Source: Odontocerum albicorne (lineage: Eukaryota; Arthropoda; Insecta; Trichoptera; Odontoceridae). From it: a stretch of DNA of 64,000 bases. Under the pieces are notes generated by a model. The model was not told where the DNA came from. It did no database searches and saw only the letters and a program-made list of their open reading frames with translations. Where the stretch lies: positions 36,847,837 to 36,911,836 of the forward strand of contig OX463849.1 of NCBI GenBank assembly GCA_949825065.1, given 5' to 3'. Position numbers and translations under genes: made by a program. Positions 53,825 to 64,000 of this stretch are shown here, one piece after another. Positions within the stretch are counted from its first letter, which is position 1. The number at the start of each line of letters is the position of its first letter.

Positions 53825-54619
53825 GTCAAACGCTAATAACATCCTAAGTATGAAAAAAAATTGTATCGCGCAGTCATTAAATTTTCCACAAAACAAGGGA
53901 AAACATCTCAAATCATTTTGGAAGAGATGTTAACGGTTTACGGGAACTATTGCCCTAAAACAACGATGATTTAGATTACAAATATAAAAACTACTCTGGT
54001 CTGCTGATGCAGTTAAAAGAAGCTGTGAAGGAGAAAAGGTTCCTTATTTCATCATTCCTTATACTGTCGTGCATTTTTCCTTTCCATAAAATTATTCTTT
54101 GTGAATACTTGCAAAAGTTTTCATTATTTGCAATTCTTGATATTTAAATATTTTTTTCAGAATTTCGCTAGAAAACGCAAACTTTTTAGGAATGAGGTAT
54201 GAAAATGACACATTTTCTCACTTTGTCAAAAAAGGGGATTTGACCGAATTTGAAAATAACCTCCTGATATACTCCTAAACATATCACTGTGATATAAGTT
54301 TCAATAATAATTCAAACACACTAAAATAACAAATAACCTCCTGATATAAACATATCAATGTGAGATAAGTTTCAATAATAATTCAAACACACTAAAATAA
54401 CAAACTCCACTTTTAATTACTTTGTTATTTCACTTTATCACTCACTATCACTATCAATATTTGTTTGTACATCATATACCCCAAGAGGAATAATATCGGT
54501 TTATTACAAGAACAAATTTTAGGCTCAACTGGTGTCATATTTCATCGGAAAAATATGTGGTATATTTACCCAAAGAAAATGTTTTAATGTATTTTCTTTC
54601 TGTCTTGCCGATGTTTAAT
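53825..54619. other. No gene; 64-bp duplication at about 54258-54410
   Basis: AATAACCTCCTGATATA and GATAAGTTTCAATAATAATT, CAAACACACTAAAATAACAA occur twice in tandem. Otherwise unassigned. Confidence 0.55.
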
Positions 54620-54970
54620 TTTTCATATCACGATGAAAATGTTACGACTCTTTTCTTCACAATGTTTATGTACAGCGCGGAAACATGGACTTTAAGAGCA
54701 AGAAAATGATGTAGAATAGTTGTATTTAAAATATGGTGTTGAAAAAGGATGTTACGAATTCCATGGACGATAAAATGAACTAATGCCTCCATTCTCGAAG
54801 AACTGAAAGTCACCAACAGATTGTCAACAATATCCCCACGACGAGTTCTCCGATTCTTTGGGCACATTGTTCGTGGACAAGAAGATAGCTTATGATCACT
54901 GAAAGTGTGGATGAACGACGTAAAAGTGAAAGAGCCGCAATGTTTGGAACTGACAAATACAGACACGTAA
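54620..54970 (+). pseudogene. LINE RT C-terminal fragment
   Basis: Plus strand: MYSAETWTLRARK, stop, VVFKIWCWKRMLRIPWTIK, then SILEELKVTNRLSTISPRRV, LRFFGHIVRGQEDSL. This is the YGSETWTL...FEMWCYRRMLRISWTD...RxLxFFGHIxR segment found after the RT domain of insect LINEs. The minus 112-codon frame is a shadow. Confidence 0.82.
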
Positions 54971-56844
54971 TAGCACTACCCTTTACAACCGCTCTTCAAT
55001 CTGCGGAATACAGGGATGGGTAGAGAGGAGTCGTTAACCCTTCCCTTACGGTGTTAAAATTGAAACGCGTGCTCCGGTGTTGGGTAGTGAGTACGCGATC
55101 AAAAATTTGCGATTTTAAATCGGAAAAATAAGAACATTCATAGATAATCCCCTTAATTAATTATAATTGAAGTTAAAAATTATAATAATTGAGATTTATT
55201 TGCTGAAAACATTAAAAAACCATCTGGCAACGCTCACGGAACGGGCGTACGTCTAATCTATTTGCAAGTCCAGAAGATACTGCGGCGCGGAGCGGTACCC
55301 CGGCGTGGCTTACGTTTGCGATGATTGAGACAATTGAGCTCCTCGCAATTCAGTGGAGTATGCAAGAGTGAGATGCGAATATAGTGTCGCGCTTCCCGCA
55401 TACTCTTCACCTATCGTCAAGACGAGGCACTCGCAGCGTTTAAATGCGAATTTGTTTTCGATCTTTACAAAACACCTACGATGTAGTCGATAAATTCTGA
55501 TTATTATTAATATTATTTTTTAAATCAATGCGTAAATATATTATGGAGGAATACCTAAAATCTTAACCTTGTATTTATTATATTTATAGAGATATTGATG
55601 GTTATTAGAAACAACGTGTAGAAGATACCCAACACAGGGAAGGAAAGGTTAAGGGCCATCATGGGGATCACAATACTCAGTCAAGAGTTGCACGACTCAT
55701 AAATAAAATTGAAATTTATTTAAAAGAGCTACTTTTCTGTTGAAATCACACCATACATACAAATATCCATTTCGCTATATCCCATCTTAAGTTTTGGCCT
55801 GATTGAAAACAAATCTCTTCCGATATCCACAAATTTTGAACTCTGAATTTTCAGCAGTTCTCCTCAATACAATCTCTCTATTTTTTATCGATCTACCTTT
55901 GTCATCTTAGTCCGGTCCACTAAATTATATAAATGGTGTTAACAGCTGTAATGGAAAGACGTTCATTCTCTTATAATTCTTCATCCCTCTTTATTTAGGG
56001 ATGAATTCCAAGGCAAGCTGTCTTTGTTGTTCTTTGCACTAAACACTCGAAATTATCTTCCCTAGAGGAGAAAAATGAAATTGACTTTTGACTTTCTTTA
56101 CTTTTATACTTGAACCCTGATGGTAAAAATTAAAAAAATCGCATGCAGAATAAGTCCTATAGTTCAAAAGAGACTTTTTTAGATAGTCCTTTACAGACGA
56201 GTATGATTATCGATCCATCGGAGCAATCTAAGGTGAATTAAGATATCATTTTTAAATCAGCAATTTTTCCTATAGTGTGGATATACTCTTCCTGACGGTA
56301 TCTGGCGCTTGTTTTACTTTTTGCGTTTATGTCTTTCTATGACTCACATTTATTTCACCACCTCAATAAATGTAACCCTTCCTTCAGCCATGGTACTTAC
56401 CCACTGGTATGGTCATATGCCGCTGCAACCCAACCCTGGGTTTGCTTATCATGAAAATATATAATTTTATGGGCATAGATTTAGTTTCCCTATCTTGAAT
56501 TTGAAGAAAAGTAATCTGGTAGTTCGATATTCTAGCATCATGTCAATGTATCCAGTCTACTAAGTTTATTTGATCATAGTTAATTCTAGGCTAGTTTCAA
56601 AGTCTTATTAAGAATGTTTCTAGTTATACGTCTATCATGTCATATTTTATTTAGCACAACTTGCAAATATGGTATGTTTAATGATTTTTTTTCCAGCATT
56701 TAAATGTAACCTAGATATGTAGTCATAAATTACTTTCAAAATCGATACCCAAAACTGTTGTGTCATACAGATTGAGTAAAATATCAATCTGTTTTATGTA
56801 TTTCATCGTTAATTACTTTTATCAAATAAGACAACAGTGTTATA
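54971..56844. other. No gene; CpG-rich block at 55060-55460
   Basis: 55060-55460 is clearly richer in G+C and CpG than its flanks (GCGGCGCGGAGCGG, CGTCAAGACGAGGCACTCGC). No frame or splice structure makes it a gene. The remainder to the tRNA is AT-rich. Confidence 0.45.
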
Positions 56845-56934
56845 CCTTCGATAGCTCAGTTGGTAGAGCGGTGGACTGTAGAGTAAAAATATATTGTTAT
56901 CCATAGGTCGCTGGTTCAAATCCGGCTCGAAGGA
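56845..56934 (+). tRNA. tRNA-Tyr(GUA) with 17-nt intron
   Basis: Complete cloverleaf: CCTTCGA pairs with TCGAAGG, A box TAGCTCAGTTGG, anticodon GTA, B box GGTTCAAATCC, discriminator A, and a T-run terminator directly downstream. The intron after position 37 is AGTAAAAATATATTGTT. Nuclear tRNA-Tyr genes in eukaryotes commonly carry an intron at this position, which supports a functional gene. Confidence 0.95.
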
Positions 56935-57059
56935 ATTTTTTTAAATTTATTTTTTATATGTTGTGACACATGTTTTGTTTTTTAACTTTTCCTTTTTATG
57001 AGACGACTTGATTTGAAGATGATTTGGTGATTCTTGGTAATATTTTACAAAAGTTTCGA

Positions 57060-57150
57060 AATATTGTAATGAAATACTGTATACTGTAATGAAATACTGT
57101 ATATTGTAATAAAATACTGTATATTGTAATGAAATACTGTATATTTTAAC
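57060..57150. repeat. 20-bp tandem repeat, about 4 copies
   Basis: GTAATGAAATACTGTATATT units with minor changes. Confidence 0.85.
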
Positions 57151-58603
57151 TCAACTCGGTTACATCATTACCATGGGTAGGGGATCATTTACGAGTTCAA
57201 AAAACTGGATCGATCACTTAAAGAAATGAGGAAAAGTGAAATAACTAAATAATAATCAAAATAAGTATTAATGTTGTAGGGTGGTTTTGACTTTATAATT
57301 TTGAAACCAAATTGAAAATAATATTAGACATATATTTCATATTTTCGCGACTTTTGCTTATATAAAAGCACTAGAAAACTTGATTGTGTAGATATTTTTC
57401 CAAATTTGGCTTAAAATCATTTAAATAAAAAAATTAAATTAATACGTATTACGAAAATGTGCATAATAGTGCTCGATAAATATAAAATTTTAGAAGGGCA
57501 AGAAAAATCAGAACAATACCAAAAAATTTTTTTTTTCATTATCGAAGTAATTTATTTCAACATATAAAGTAATAATTAGTAACTTAGTAGTTTAAATAAT
57601 AATTCGTAATCATAATAACTATTTAAATTAAATAACTAATATTGTGTACTTTTTCAGTATCAAATGCATCTGGTTTCATAAAATTTTAACACTTAAATAT
57701 TATTATAATTTTATACTATGTTAATAATTATCACAATAATTTAAGTAAGTAACAAAAAAATCTTAAAAATAAATAAATTAAATTATGAACTAAAAGCTAC
57801 CTTTGATTGACTGTCAAACTTACTTTTGATATATGGTATGTATGAGTCAAACAATTGCTTTAAAACATGTCTTGTGATATCTACCAATTTTGATCTACGA
57901 GTACATACATTTTTTTCTTCAATTTAATGTTAATAAATAACATGTCAATGTTAATAAATAATATTTATGTCAAAAAAACATTAAAATACTTATTATATTG
58001 TAATATTTCAAGAAACGGTTCGTTTACCATAATTTTCGTGATATGTTTAAAAACAGCTAAAAATCAATTACTTTATAAATAGGTCATATTTTTCCTTAAT
58101 TTTATCAAAACTTTTACAGAAAATAAATCAATCACTATTTTGCATGTCTTCAGAATTTTCAGAATATTTTTTGGAAAAAAAATTACAAGACAGACTTGAC
58201 AGTCAATTGAAAAATAAATACTTAATTTTTCAATGCAAAGAATTTAAAAAAAAACTTAACATACGTAGATACATAAACATTGTTTTATATGATTGATTAA
58301 TGTCAATTTGTAACATTGTGTTGTTCACTTACCTATATTTCTCAAAAAAAAATTTTTACAAAGTTAAATACTCACATAAAAGATGAACAAAACGCTTTTT
58401 TTATATTTAATATAACATTAAAATTACTATTTAGACGTATTCATACAAAAAGATCCAAAATTGTGTATTTTATAGTTTATTTACTATATACTCGTATAGA
58501 AGGCATATCTCAATACTACGTTATGCTTCATTCACGAAATTTATATCTGGATTTTATTTGTCAAATTATAAATGACTTCTATTTTTATTATCTTCTAAGA
58601 AGT
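57151..58603. other. AT-rich downstream flank of serpin B
   Basis: Includes possible serpin B 3' UTR just below 58604 (minus-strand AATAAA at 58589-58584). The 163-codon plus frame at 58316-58807 is largely antisense to, and upstream of, the serpin exon and is not supported. Confidence 0.45.
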
Positions 58604-58803
58604 TTAAAATACTTCTGGTTCTTGAGGATCTGTAACTTTCCCTGCCAGCACCACGATGTTGTCTACCACATCCATTACGAAGAAAAGGAAAGGTCTATCA
58701 ACAATAAATTCTTCTTCTTCAGGAACGCCTTTAGTGCTTTCTTTCGTATCAGATTCTTCCTTCAGTGGTTGACTTCTTTCCAAATATGCCACAGGTTGAG
58801 ATG
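58604..58803 (-). CDS. Serpin B terminal exon (partial gene)
   Basis: A minus-strand acceptor (C/T-rich, ending TTTTAG) at 58805-58804 opens a 200-nt exon that starts with two bases of a split codon and ends at a stop at 58606-58604. It encodes ..SQPVAYLERSQPLKEE, an acidic linker, then EEEEFIVDRPFLFFVMDVVD and a short tail. FxVDRPFLFFV is the diagnostic serpin C-terminal block. If Arg-Ser is P1-P1', the split codon falls at P10, and a trypsin-like target would be expected. The stretch between P1' and the DRPF block is about ten or more residues longer than usual and strongly acidic. Upstream exons would lie above 58.8 kb; none was recognised to 64 kb. It cannot be an alternative last exon of serpin A because it lies upstream of A's start. 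Confidence 0.82.
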
Positions 58804-59224
58804 CTAAAACAAGAAGAAGAAAAAACTATCAGACATACAACATAAGAACATTTTCGTCTTACAATTGTTCTATACAATATCGTGGTTTCTATAGTTTTGT
58901 CGTATTCAAGCAATGTTTAGTATTTCTAACCTACTAAAATGCACATTCACTAAAAACTTTCAATTTTCTTCGTGCAACGTATCATGCAGTTCTTCGATTA
59001 CAGTGGCCAAGAGTAACAATACACCATTTGTCTTGTATTGTTTGTCTTGTCATTTGTCTTGGACGGTGTTATTAAGCGGCGGTATGTCCATTCATAAAAG
59101 TAGATGGCGATCACCAATGAAATAGACTACAAAAAAGTCTGCTGGCACAATCCTCAAAACTTCAAGGAAAGCAGCTGATAAAGTCTAATAAAGAAAACTG
59201 TCTCAAAACGTAATCATAAACGCG
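58804..59224. other. Upstream intron of serpin B; no exon recognised
   Basis: The next upstream exon should end in phase 1 with a hinge sequence; none was found here by eye. Confidence 0.4.
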
Positions 59225-59680
59225 ACCATTAAAAAACCATCGTCGTCGCTGAACCTCATAGTCGAAGATCCCCTCACCATTCATTCCAACGCCAGTTTAG
59301 TTTGAAAGCGAAGCTGTACCATGGAGGTTTTCTTTTCTTTTTAAATGAGCTGTTACTAACCAGAAAGCTTATCGGTCACACCGCTGTACTGAATGCAATG
59401 TCATGGCATACTGGAGTGAGACGATCGGAGTGCACCAATATATATATTTTTTTAAAGATAAGATATGACCGAATTCATAGGTATCCTTATATCCCTGAAT
59501 ACTAGGCGGAAAAAGTGCCTGTGTTATTCGAGTGGAATTCGATTCGAGTGGATTCGAGTTATTAGAATGGAAAAAATGCCTGTGTTGTAGCACAGCGCGG
59601 GGTTCGAACCGGCAACCTTCCACACGGAAGTACAGTGCGTTATCGCACGGCCATGCACCTCATAAAAAAATATGCTTTAT
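59225..59680. repeat. Dispersed repeat plus tRNA-like fragment
   Basis: 59262-59440 is related to 39400-39600. On the minus strand 59665-59595 reads CATGGCCGTGCGATAACGCA then GGTTGCCGGTTCGAACCCCG, with good A-box and B-box likeness, followed by CGCGCTGTGCTACAACACAG. It is a tRNA-derived head, or a tRNA pseudogene, distinct from the main SINE. Confidence 0.55.
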
Positions 59681-60274
59681 AATAGAGGCAAGAAAAAAAA
59701 CATTTATTCGATAGGATCAACTTTCATTCACACAATTATAAAAAACACAAAAAATAGCATATTTAAAAACGGTACATTGAGAACTGAATAATCCTAAAAT
59801 CTCGGTGGTGTTAAGAAAAATTGTTTTTGATTTATTTTTAATATGGTGAAAAATGTGAGAGCAGGTATAATTCTTTGTCATATACCCTTAACTACCATAT
59901 CAGTACTGTTAAGCTACTTCGGAACGACTGAAAACGGTGACAAGTGATTTAAGCACCCAGTAAAAGTTCAAATGAACTTCCGTAGGCATTTTCAGCACTA
60001 TATTAACCACTAATCGAAACTGGCGGTTTTCAAAAGCTACCTAAGAGTTCTCAATACCAACTCCATAGAACTTATAATATCCTGCCACATAAAAATATTT
60101 GCCAAAATTACCCGTACCCATGATGGATAGTAAATACCCTTATGGTGGATAATGTAACATACTCATGAATATGAACATTTTAACGATATGAAAGTTTTAA
60201 CATTCTCCTATAAAAATCTAATTGGAACCACAGTTTCCAACTAGAAAGTAATTAATAATTTTGTTTCACAAAAA
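59681..60274. other. No feature recognised
   Basis: AT-rich; no exon with serpin content. Confidence 0.45.
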
Positions 60275-60480
60275 AACGTAACCTGACTGGTGTATTGCCA
60301 TCTGGCAACTTTTCTTATCAACCATAAAGGTATTAAACAAGCATTAAATGAAATTTAAACTTGTACCATTTTTTAAAAACCCTATTTATCAACAGTAATC
60401 GAAACTGCAAAACCCGGGTTGGAAGACAGGTGGCGTTTTATCAATTAGGCCACGACGGAGGTCGTCATAATATAATAGTG
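60275..60480 (-). mobile_element. tRNA-derived SINE, minus copy
   Basis: Reverse strand: ATGACGACCTCCGTCGTGGC, CTAATTGATAAAACGCCACC, TGTCTTCCAACCCGGG, TGCAGTTTCGATTACTGTTG, TTTAATACCTTTATGGTTGA, AGTTGCCAGATGGCAATACA, CCAGTCAGGTTACG. Nearly full length. Confidence 0.82.
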
Positions 60481-61139
60481 TCGAGCTATATAGAGATGTT
60501 GCCTGTTTCAATATATGACTATTTAATCCAATCCAATTCAAAAAGCATATACAATTTTCCTAATAGTTCAGTATGTATATTTTTGTAGAACATAATTGTT
60601 GTTTACCTCAAAACGGTATCCTATATTTTTTTATATAATCAACAAGTGAAATTGAAACTTGCACAAATTGTATGGGATATAGCATCATGTCTAGCCGCTT
60701 GAGAAGAGCCTTTATTAAAAACTAGTTTTCAATTGTAAATAAAAGAAATTGTATAAAATATAGCACCATTGTAAACAACACGATGAGAATGTTTAAATCC
60801 TTCGTGCGATATTGTAAGCTATTATTGTAACTATGCGATTTAAACAATAAAAATATATGGCAAAATAAAATTACGAGTATGTTACGGACTTGAACAATTG
60901 CTACTTATAGTATAAGATTTTAGTCAAATTCATCATAAAATTATTTGGTTGTATGGAAAATAAGTTAATATTTTTGGATCAAATTCAAATGCAAAACTTA
61001 ATCAAGAGCTCATGGAAGGTATTTTTTTTATTTGTTCAGCATCTCAGCAATCCATTGTGTCGTAGAATGCTTATTATCGTCAAAGCTTTGATTTGGTCGT
61101 CATTAGTAGTATTCGGCTTTCCAGTTGTATCACTTTTTT
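60481..61139. other. No feature recognised
   Basis: AT-rich. The 139-codon plus frame at 60953 runs into the LINE 3' UTR copy and is not a gene. Confidence 0.45.
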
Positions 61140-61348
61140 TTCGTTCGCGTGATAAAGAAGTTTCGTGTTTCATTCCTGATTTTTTTTCCTTTCTCTCTCC
61201 ACCATCCCTTCCTTTTCCTTTGATTGATGATATCACACTTTATATGAAAAAGAATGTTCGGGTGATTGTCCGTCTTTGTGGGGGATGTAGACTTATGCTC
61301 ACGTATGTGTTCATGGATTTCGTGGGGATGAATAGTCCCCCAGAATCA
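61140..61348 (+). mobile_element. LINE 3' UTR fragment, same family as 10430-11290
   Basis: TTTCGTGTTTCATTCCTGAT, TTTGATTGATGATATCACAC, TTTATATGAAAAAGAATGTT, CGGGTGATTGTCCGTCTTTG, TGGATTTCGTGGGGATGAAT match the minus strand at 10700-10525. Both ends are truncated. Confidence 0.82.
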
Positions 61349-61434
61349 AGAAATAAACATATTTTTCACTAAGTCGCGGAGGTCGTCTAAAATAATAAAA
61401 AAATTACATCATATTTTGTGAAATTAAAAAAAAA

Positions 61435-61526
61435 TCCTTCGAGCCGGATTTGAACCAGCGACCTATGGATCACAATATACTTTTTAACGCTACAGTCCAC
61501 CGCTCTACCAACTGAGCTATCGAAGG
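61435..61526 (-). tRNA. tRNA-Tyr(GUA) with 19-nt intron
   Basis: The mature sequence matches the plus-strand copies, with intact A box (TAGCTCAGTTGG) and B box and a long T-run after the discriminator. Only the intron differs (19 nt, CGTTAAAAAGTATATTGTG). It is divergent from the next tRNA-Tyr; the 5' ends are about 165 bp apart. Confidence 0.95.
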
Positions 61527-61691
61527 CATGTAACTCAGTGAATTGTTTCTTAAATAGTACAAAAATAATTATATAACACGTTACTAAAATAATACAGTGA
61601 TTTTAAAATCACTCTCAATTTGGTCAATCAAAACACCTTTCACTTTTACTGTAACGACAAAAATATCGCTATGTGCTCCGGTCACTGCAAG

Positions 61692-61782
61692 CCTTCGATA
61701 GCTCAGTTGGTAGAGCGGTGGACTGTAGTGGTGAAATCTTATTGTAATCCATAGGTCGCTGGTTCAAATCCGGCTCGAAGGA
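61692..61782 (+). tRNA. tRNA-Tyr(GUA) with 18-nt intron
   Basis: Complete cloverleaf with the same mature sequence as the copies at 56845 and 61435. The intron is TGGTGAAATCTTATTGTA, and T-runs follow the 3' end. It forms a divergent pair with the minus-strand gene just upstream. Confidence 0.95.
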
Positions 61783-62280
61783 TATTTTTTGCATTTTTTT
61801 GTCCCAAAACAATAAAACCATACCACACACCAAACCTCCTTTCTCTATATCATCAAAATTCAATACTCTTTTATTGCAATATTTTTAACTTATTTTATAT
61901 TATTTTACCGATACGTTTTATTCTTCATATAATATTTCTAATTATATTTTAAATGAAATGCAATAAATCCAGATCCATATAAATTAAATGTCCACTTCAA
62001 ATTACTTGCAGTTTATTATGTTTGACACCGAATTTAACTACGAAATATTCATTTGATTGACTTGACATTTTTCCACATATATCATAATCATCGTCATCAT
62101 TACCATTATACAATGTGATGTTCATATTGGGCTAGGCAGAGAGAAAAGATCTACACTTCATTATATTCTAGCACACAATTTTCGATTCTGCCATATTCAC
62201 ACGTCTTGTTATAAAGGGTATATTTTTATAAAGGGTTTTCAGAATTAAATTAATTTGGTTATGATTAGTTATCCTAAGTA
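61783..62280. other. No gene; LINE-like scrap at 62090-62270
   Basis: CATCGTCATCATTACCAT, GGCAGAGAGAAAAGATCTAC and AATTAATTTGGTTATGATTA parallel 2445-2620. Decayed repeat. Confidence 0.45.
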
Positions 62281-62570
62281 TTTCCAAATATCTCATAAGT
62301 TCTATAAGATAATACTACACAGATTATGTTCATAAAGATTTCCAAATATCTCATTAGTTCTATAAGATAATACTAAACAGATTATGTTCATAAAGATTTC
62401 CAAATATCTGATAAGTTCTATAAGATTATACTAAACAGATTATGTTCATAAAGATTTCCAAATATCTCATAAGTTCTATAAGATAATACTAAACAGATTA
62501 TGTTCATAAAAATTTCCAAATATCTCATAAGTTCTATAAGATAATACTAAACAGATTATGTTCATAAAGA
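62281..62570. repeat. 58-bp tandem repeat, 5 copies
   Basis: TTTCCAAATATCTCATAAGT starts at 62281, 62339, 62397, 62455 and 62513, with ACTAAACAGATTATGTTCAT in each unit. Confidence 0.95.
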
Positions 62571-63206
62571 TTGCATCATTCATTATTTCTACGTTGCAGA
62601 GCCATCTCCATATTTTTCACCTTAAGCACTGAAACTTTTTATAATTCCTATGTTTTCCTAATATCTTCATCTTTTATATGTGAATATACAACTATTTCTT
62701 CTTACAAATTCTACGCAATGCTCATTTTCAGCGCAATTATTTTACTTTCATAACTTTTGCTATGTTCAAGTTTACCGCATCTAAACTTTTAATTCCAATC
62801 GGGATTTTATCTTCTTTAAAAATAAACTTATAGCCGAGTGATATTTAGCTATCGACATTTCAGAATTCAACGGAACAAGGCGCCTTATGCTAACTCAAGT
62901 TGACGTACTACTGATAGTAAAGGTACAATTTTTTAACATTAGTGTCACCTGACTATGCGAGGGGTGTGGTATCTGTACATACAGTCTCTCACACATTTCA
63001 GGCCCGAAAATTTTGGCCCTTAGTAGAATAAAAATGCTTGTTAGAATTAAATAAATTTAATCTAATAAACTGAGATAACATTTAATTTTTCGTTAATTAA
63101 GTAACCATACTTATGAATAGATTTTTTCCATCTATATATTATAATACGTGCGTATTGATATCATCAAAAAATGTCATCAAAATAATATGATTGTCAATAA
63201 AAAACG
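62571..63206. other. No feature recognised
   Basis: AT-rich; no exon or clear repeat. Confidence 0.45.
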
Positions 63207-63350
63207 ATGACCTCCGTGGCTTGGTGGTAAGACACTTGTCTGCCGATCCAGAGGTTGCGGTTTCGATCCCCGCTGGAACCCAGATTTTTTTAAATAGGAT
63301 TCCAGTCTGGTTAACACTTAGGGCCCATAAAAACATCATTCTGGTTGGTT
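63207..63350 (+). mobile_element. tRNA-derived SINE, best-preserved head, 3' truncated
   Basis: ATGACCTCCGTGGCTTGGTG, GTAAGACACTTGTCTGCCGA, TCCAGAGGTTGCGGTTTCGA, TCCCCGCTGGAACCCAG: strong A box (TGGCTTGGTGG) and B box (GGTTTCGATCC). Then GATTCCAGTCTGGTTAACAC and CATTCTGGTTGGTT, ending in an A-run instead of the usual tail. Confidence 0.83.
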
Positions 63351-64000
63351 TAAAAAAAATACTGTGAATGTCTTGACATTTGAAAAAGTATTATTTCGTT
63401 TTTCAAATTACCTTCCTTAATATTTGAAGTTATGCTTTTATTTTAGTTTACTTAATTATTTTATACTTATATTTTAATTTAACCCCCTTAATATATCGAT
63501 TATCTGATTTCTATGAATTCATGAACAACGTGAAAAAAATCAATTTTTATTAGATTAAAAGTGCTAAGTTTTCAAATGTTTTTTATTATATTTATTTATC
63601 AACGATATAAGTATACAACTGAATGTTACTATATATTTTAATCCAATTTGTTGTTATATTGGTTTAAGTTATCATCCTTATATTATAATTTTACCCCTTA
63701 ATGAACATATATTTAACATCTCTGTTTATTATTTCATATGCGTATAATACACGAAAATAATTCATTAATGTTTATTTATAACTGTTAAAATTTCAAATGT
63801 TATTTTTATTTTATATTTTTTTATTGCTGTATAATGTTGAAAACACTATTAATGAGTGAATGGTAAAAAAACAAGCAAGAAGAAAACTTTATTTGTATTT
63901 TTGTTCGTATTATAAACGGAAAAGATATTTTTATCAAATATTTCAAATACAATACATTAAAAAAAACAGGTTTTATACGTTGAATTAATTTTGCATAAAC
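63351..64000. other. AT-rich, no feature recognised
   Basis: Low-complexity T/A sequence to the window edge. Confidence 0.5.

Noticed and set aside
58604..58803. Alternative last exon of serpin A
   Set aside because: It lies 5' of serpin A's start codon on the same strand, so it cannot be spliced downstream of A's other exons.
58316..58807. 163-codon plus-strand ORF
   Set aside because: It is antisense to the serpin B exon at its 3' end, low-complexity before that, and shows no family features.
59595..59670. Functional tRNA gene on the minus strand
   Set aside because: A-box and B-box likeness is good but I could not close a convincing acceptor stem; called a tRNA-like fragment.
60953..61372. 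139-codon plus-strand ORF
   Set aside because: Its second half is the LINE 3' UTR also found at 10525-10700, so it is not a host gene.
58804..64000. Further serpin B exons
   Set aside because: I scanned minus-strand frames for hinge, helix B and NAVFFK-like motifs and recognised none; left unassigned.

Overview
This is an AT-rich, repeat-dominated eukaryotic window, most likely from an insect. The pointers are secreted serpins with phase-0 introns, intron-bearing nuclear tRNA-Tyr genes, tRNA-derived SINEs, non-LTR retrotransposons, mariner and hAT relics and Helitron-like elements. I cannot name the species or order. There are 200 Ns at 51816-52015. Almost all open frames over 60 codons are decayed transposon pieces or by-products of tandem repeats.

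Host protein genes. One complete serpin gene (A) lies on the minus strand. Six coding exons (36096-35857, 34689-34513, 34178-33971, 32651-32437, 22634-22452, 21195-20908) join in frame through GT/AG sites into a 436-residue secreted serpin. Its predicted P1-P1' bond is Leu-Ser. The final exon of a second minus-strand serpin (B, 58803-58604) lies upstream of A; the rest of B is beyond the window or unseen. B has a probable Arg-Ser bond followed by an unusual acidic stretch. Together they suggest a tandem serpin cluster with different protease targets.

RNA genes. Four tRNA-Tyr(GUA) genes, each with a 17-19 nt intron, lie at 27323-27412 (-), 56845-56934 (+), 61435-61526 (-) and 61692-61782 (+). 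The first sits inside serpin A's 9.8-kb intron and has a base change in its A box.

Layout. 1-20 kb: tandem arrays (58, 39, 81, 15, 47, 112, 53 and 102 bp), LINE fragments, two mariner relics, a hAT-like element inserted in a SINE, and two 309-bp Helitron-like copies. 20.9-36.1 kb: serpin A, whose large intron holds a 3-kb array of a 97-bp satellite with a 1158-bp higher-order repeat, and a 14-copy 133-bp array. 37-48 kb: LINE fragments, SINEs, a 58-bp array and a TIR element. 48-64 kb: old repeats, a third Helitron-like copy cut by the gap, a 400-bp fold-back, serpin B's last exon, three tRNA-Tyr genes and a 58-bp array.

The repeats also show relationships. The SINE shares its 3' tail with the 3' UTR of a LINE in the same window, so that LINE is a likely source of its retrotransposition machinery. 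One tandem array appears to have grown from a LINE 3' end. An octamer, TACTCGTA/TACGAGTA, is markedly over-represented.
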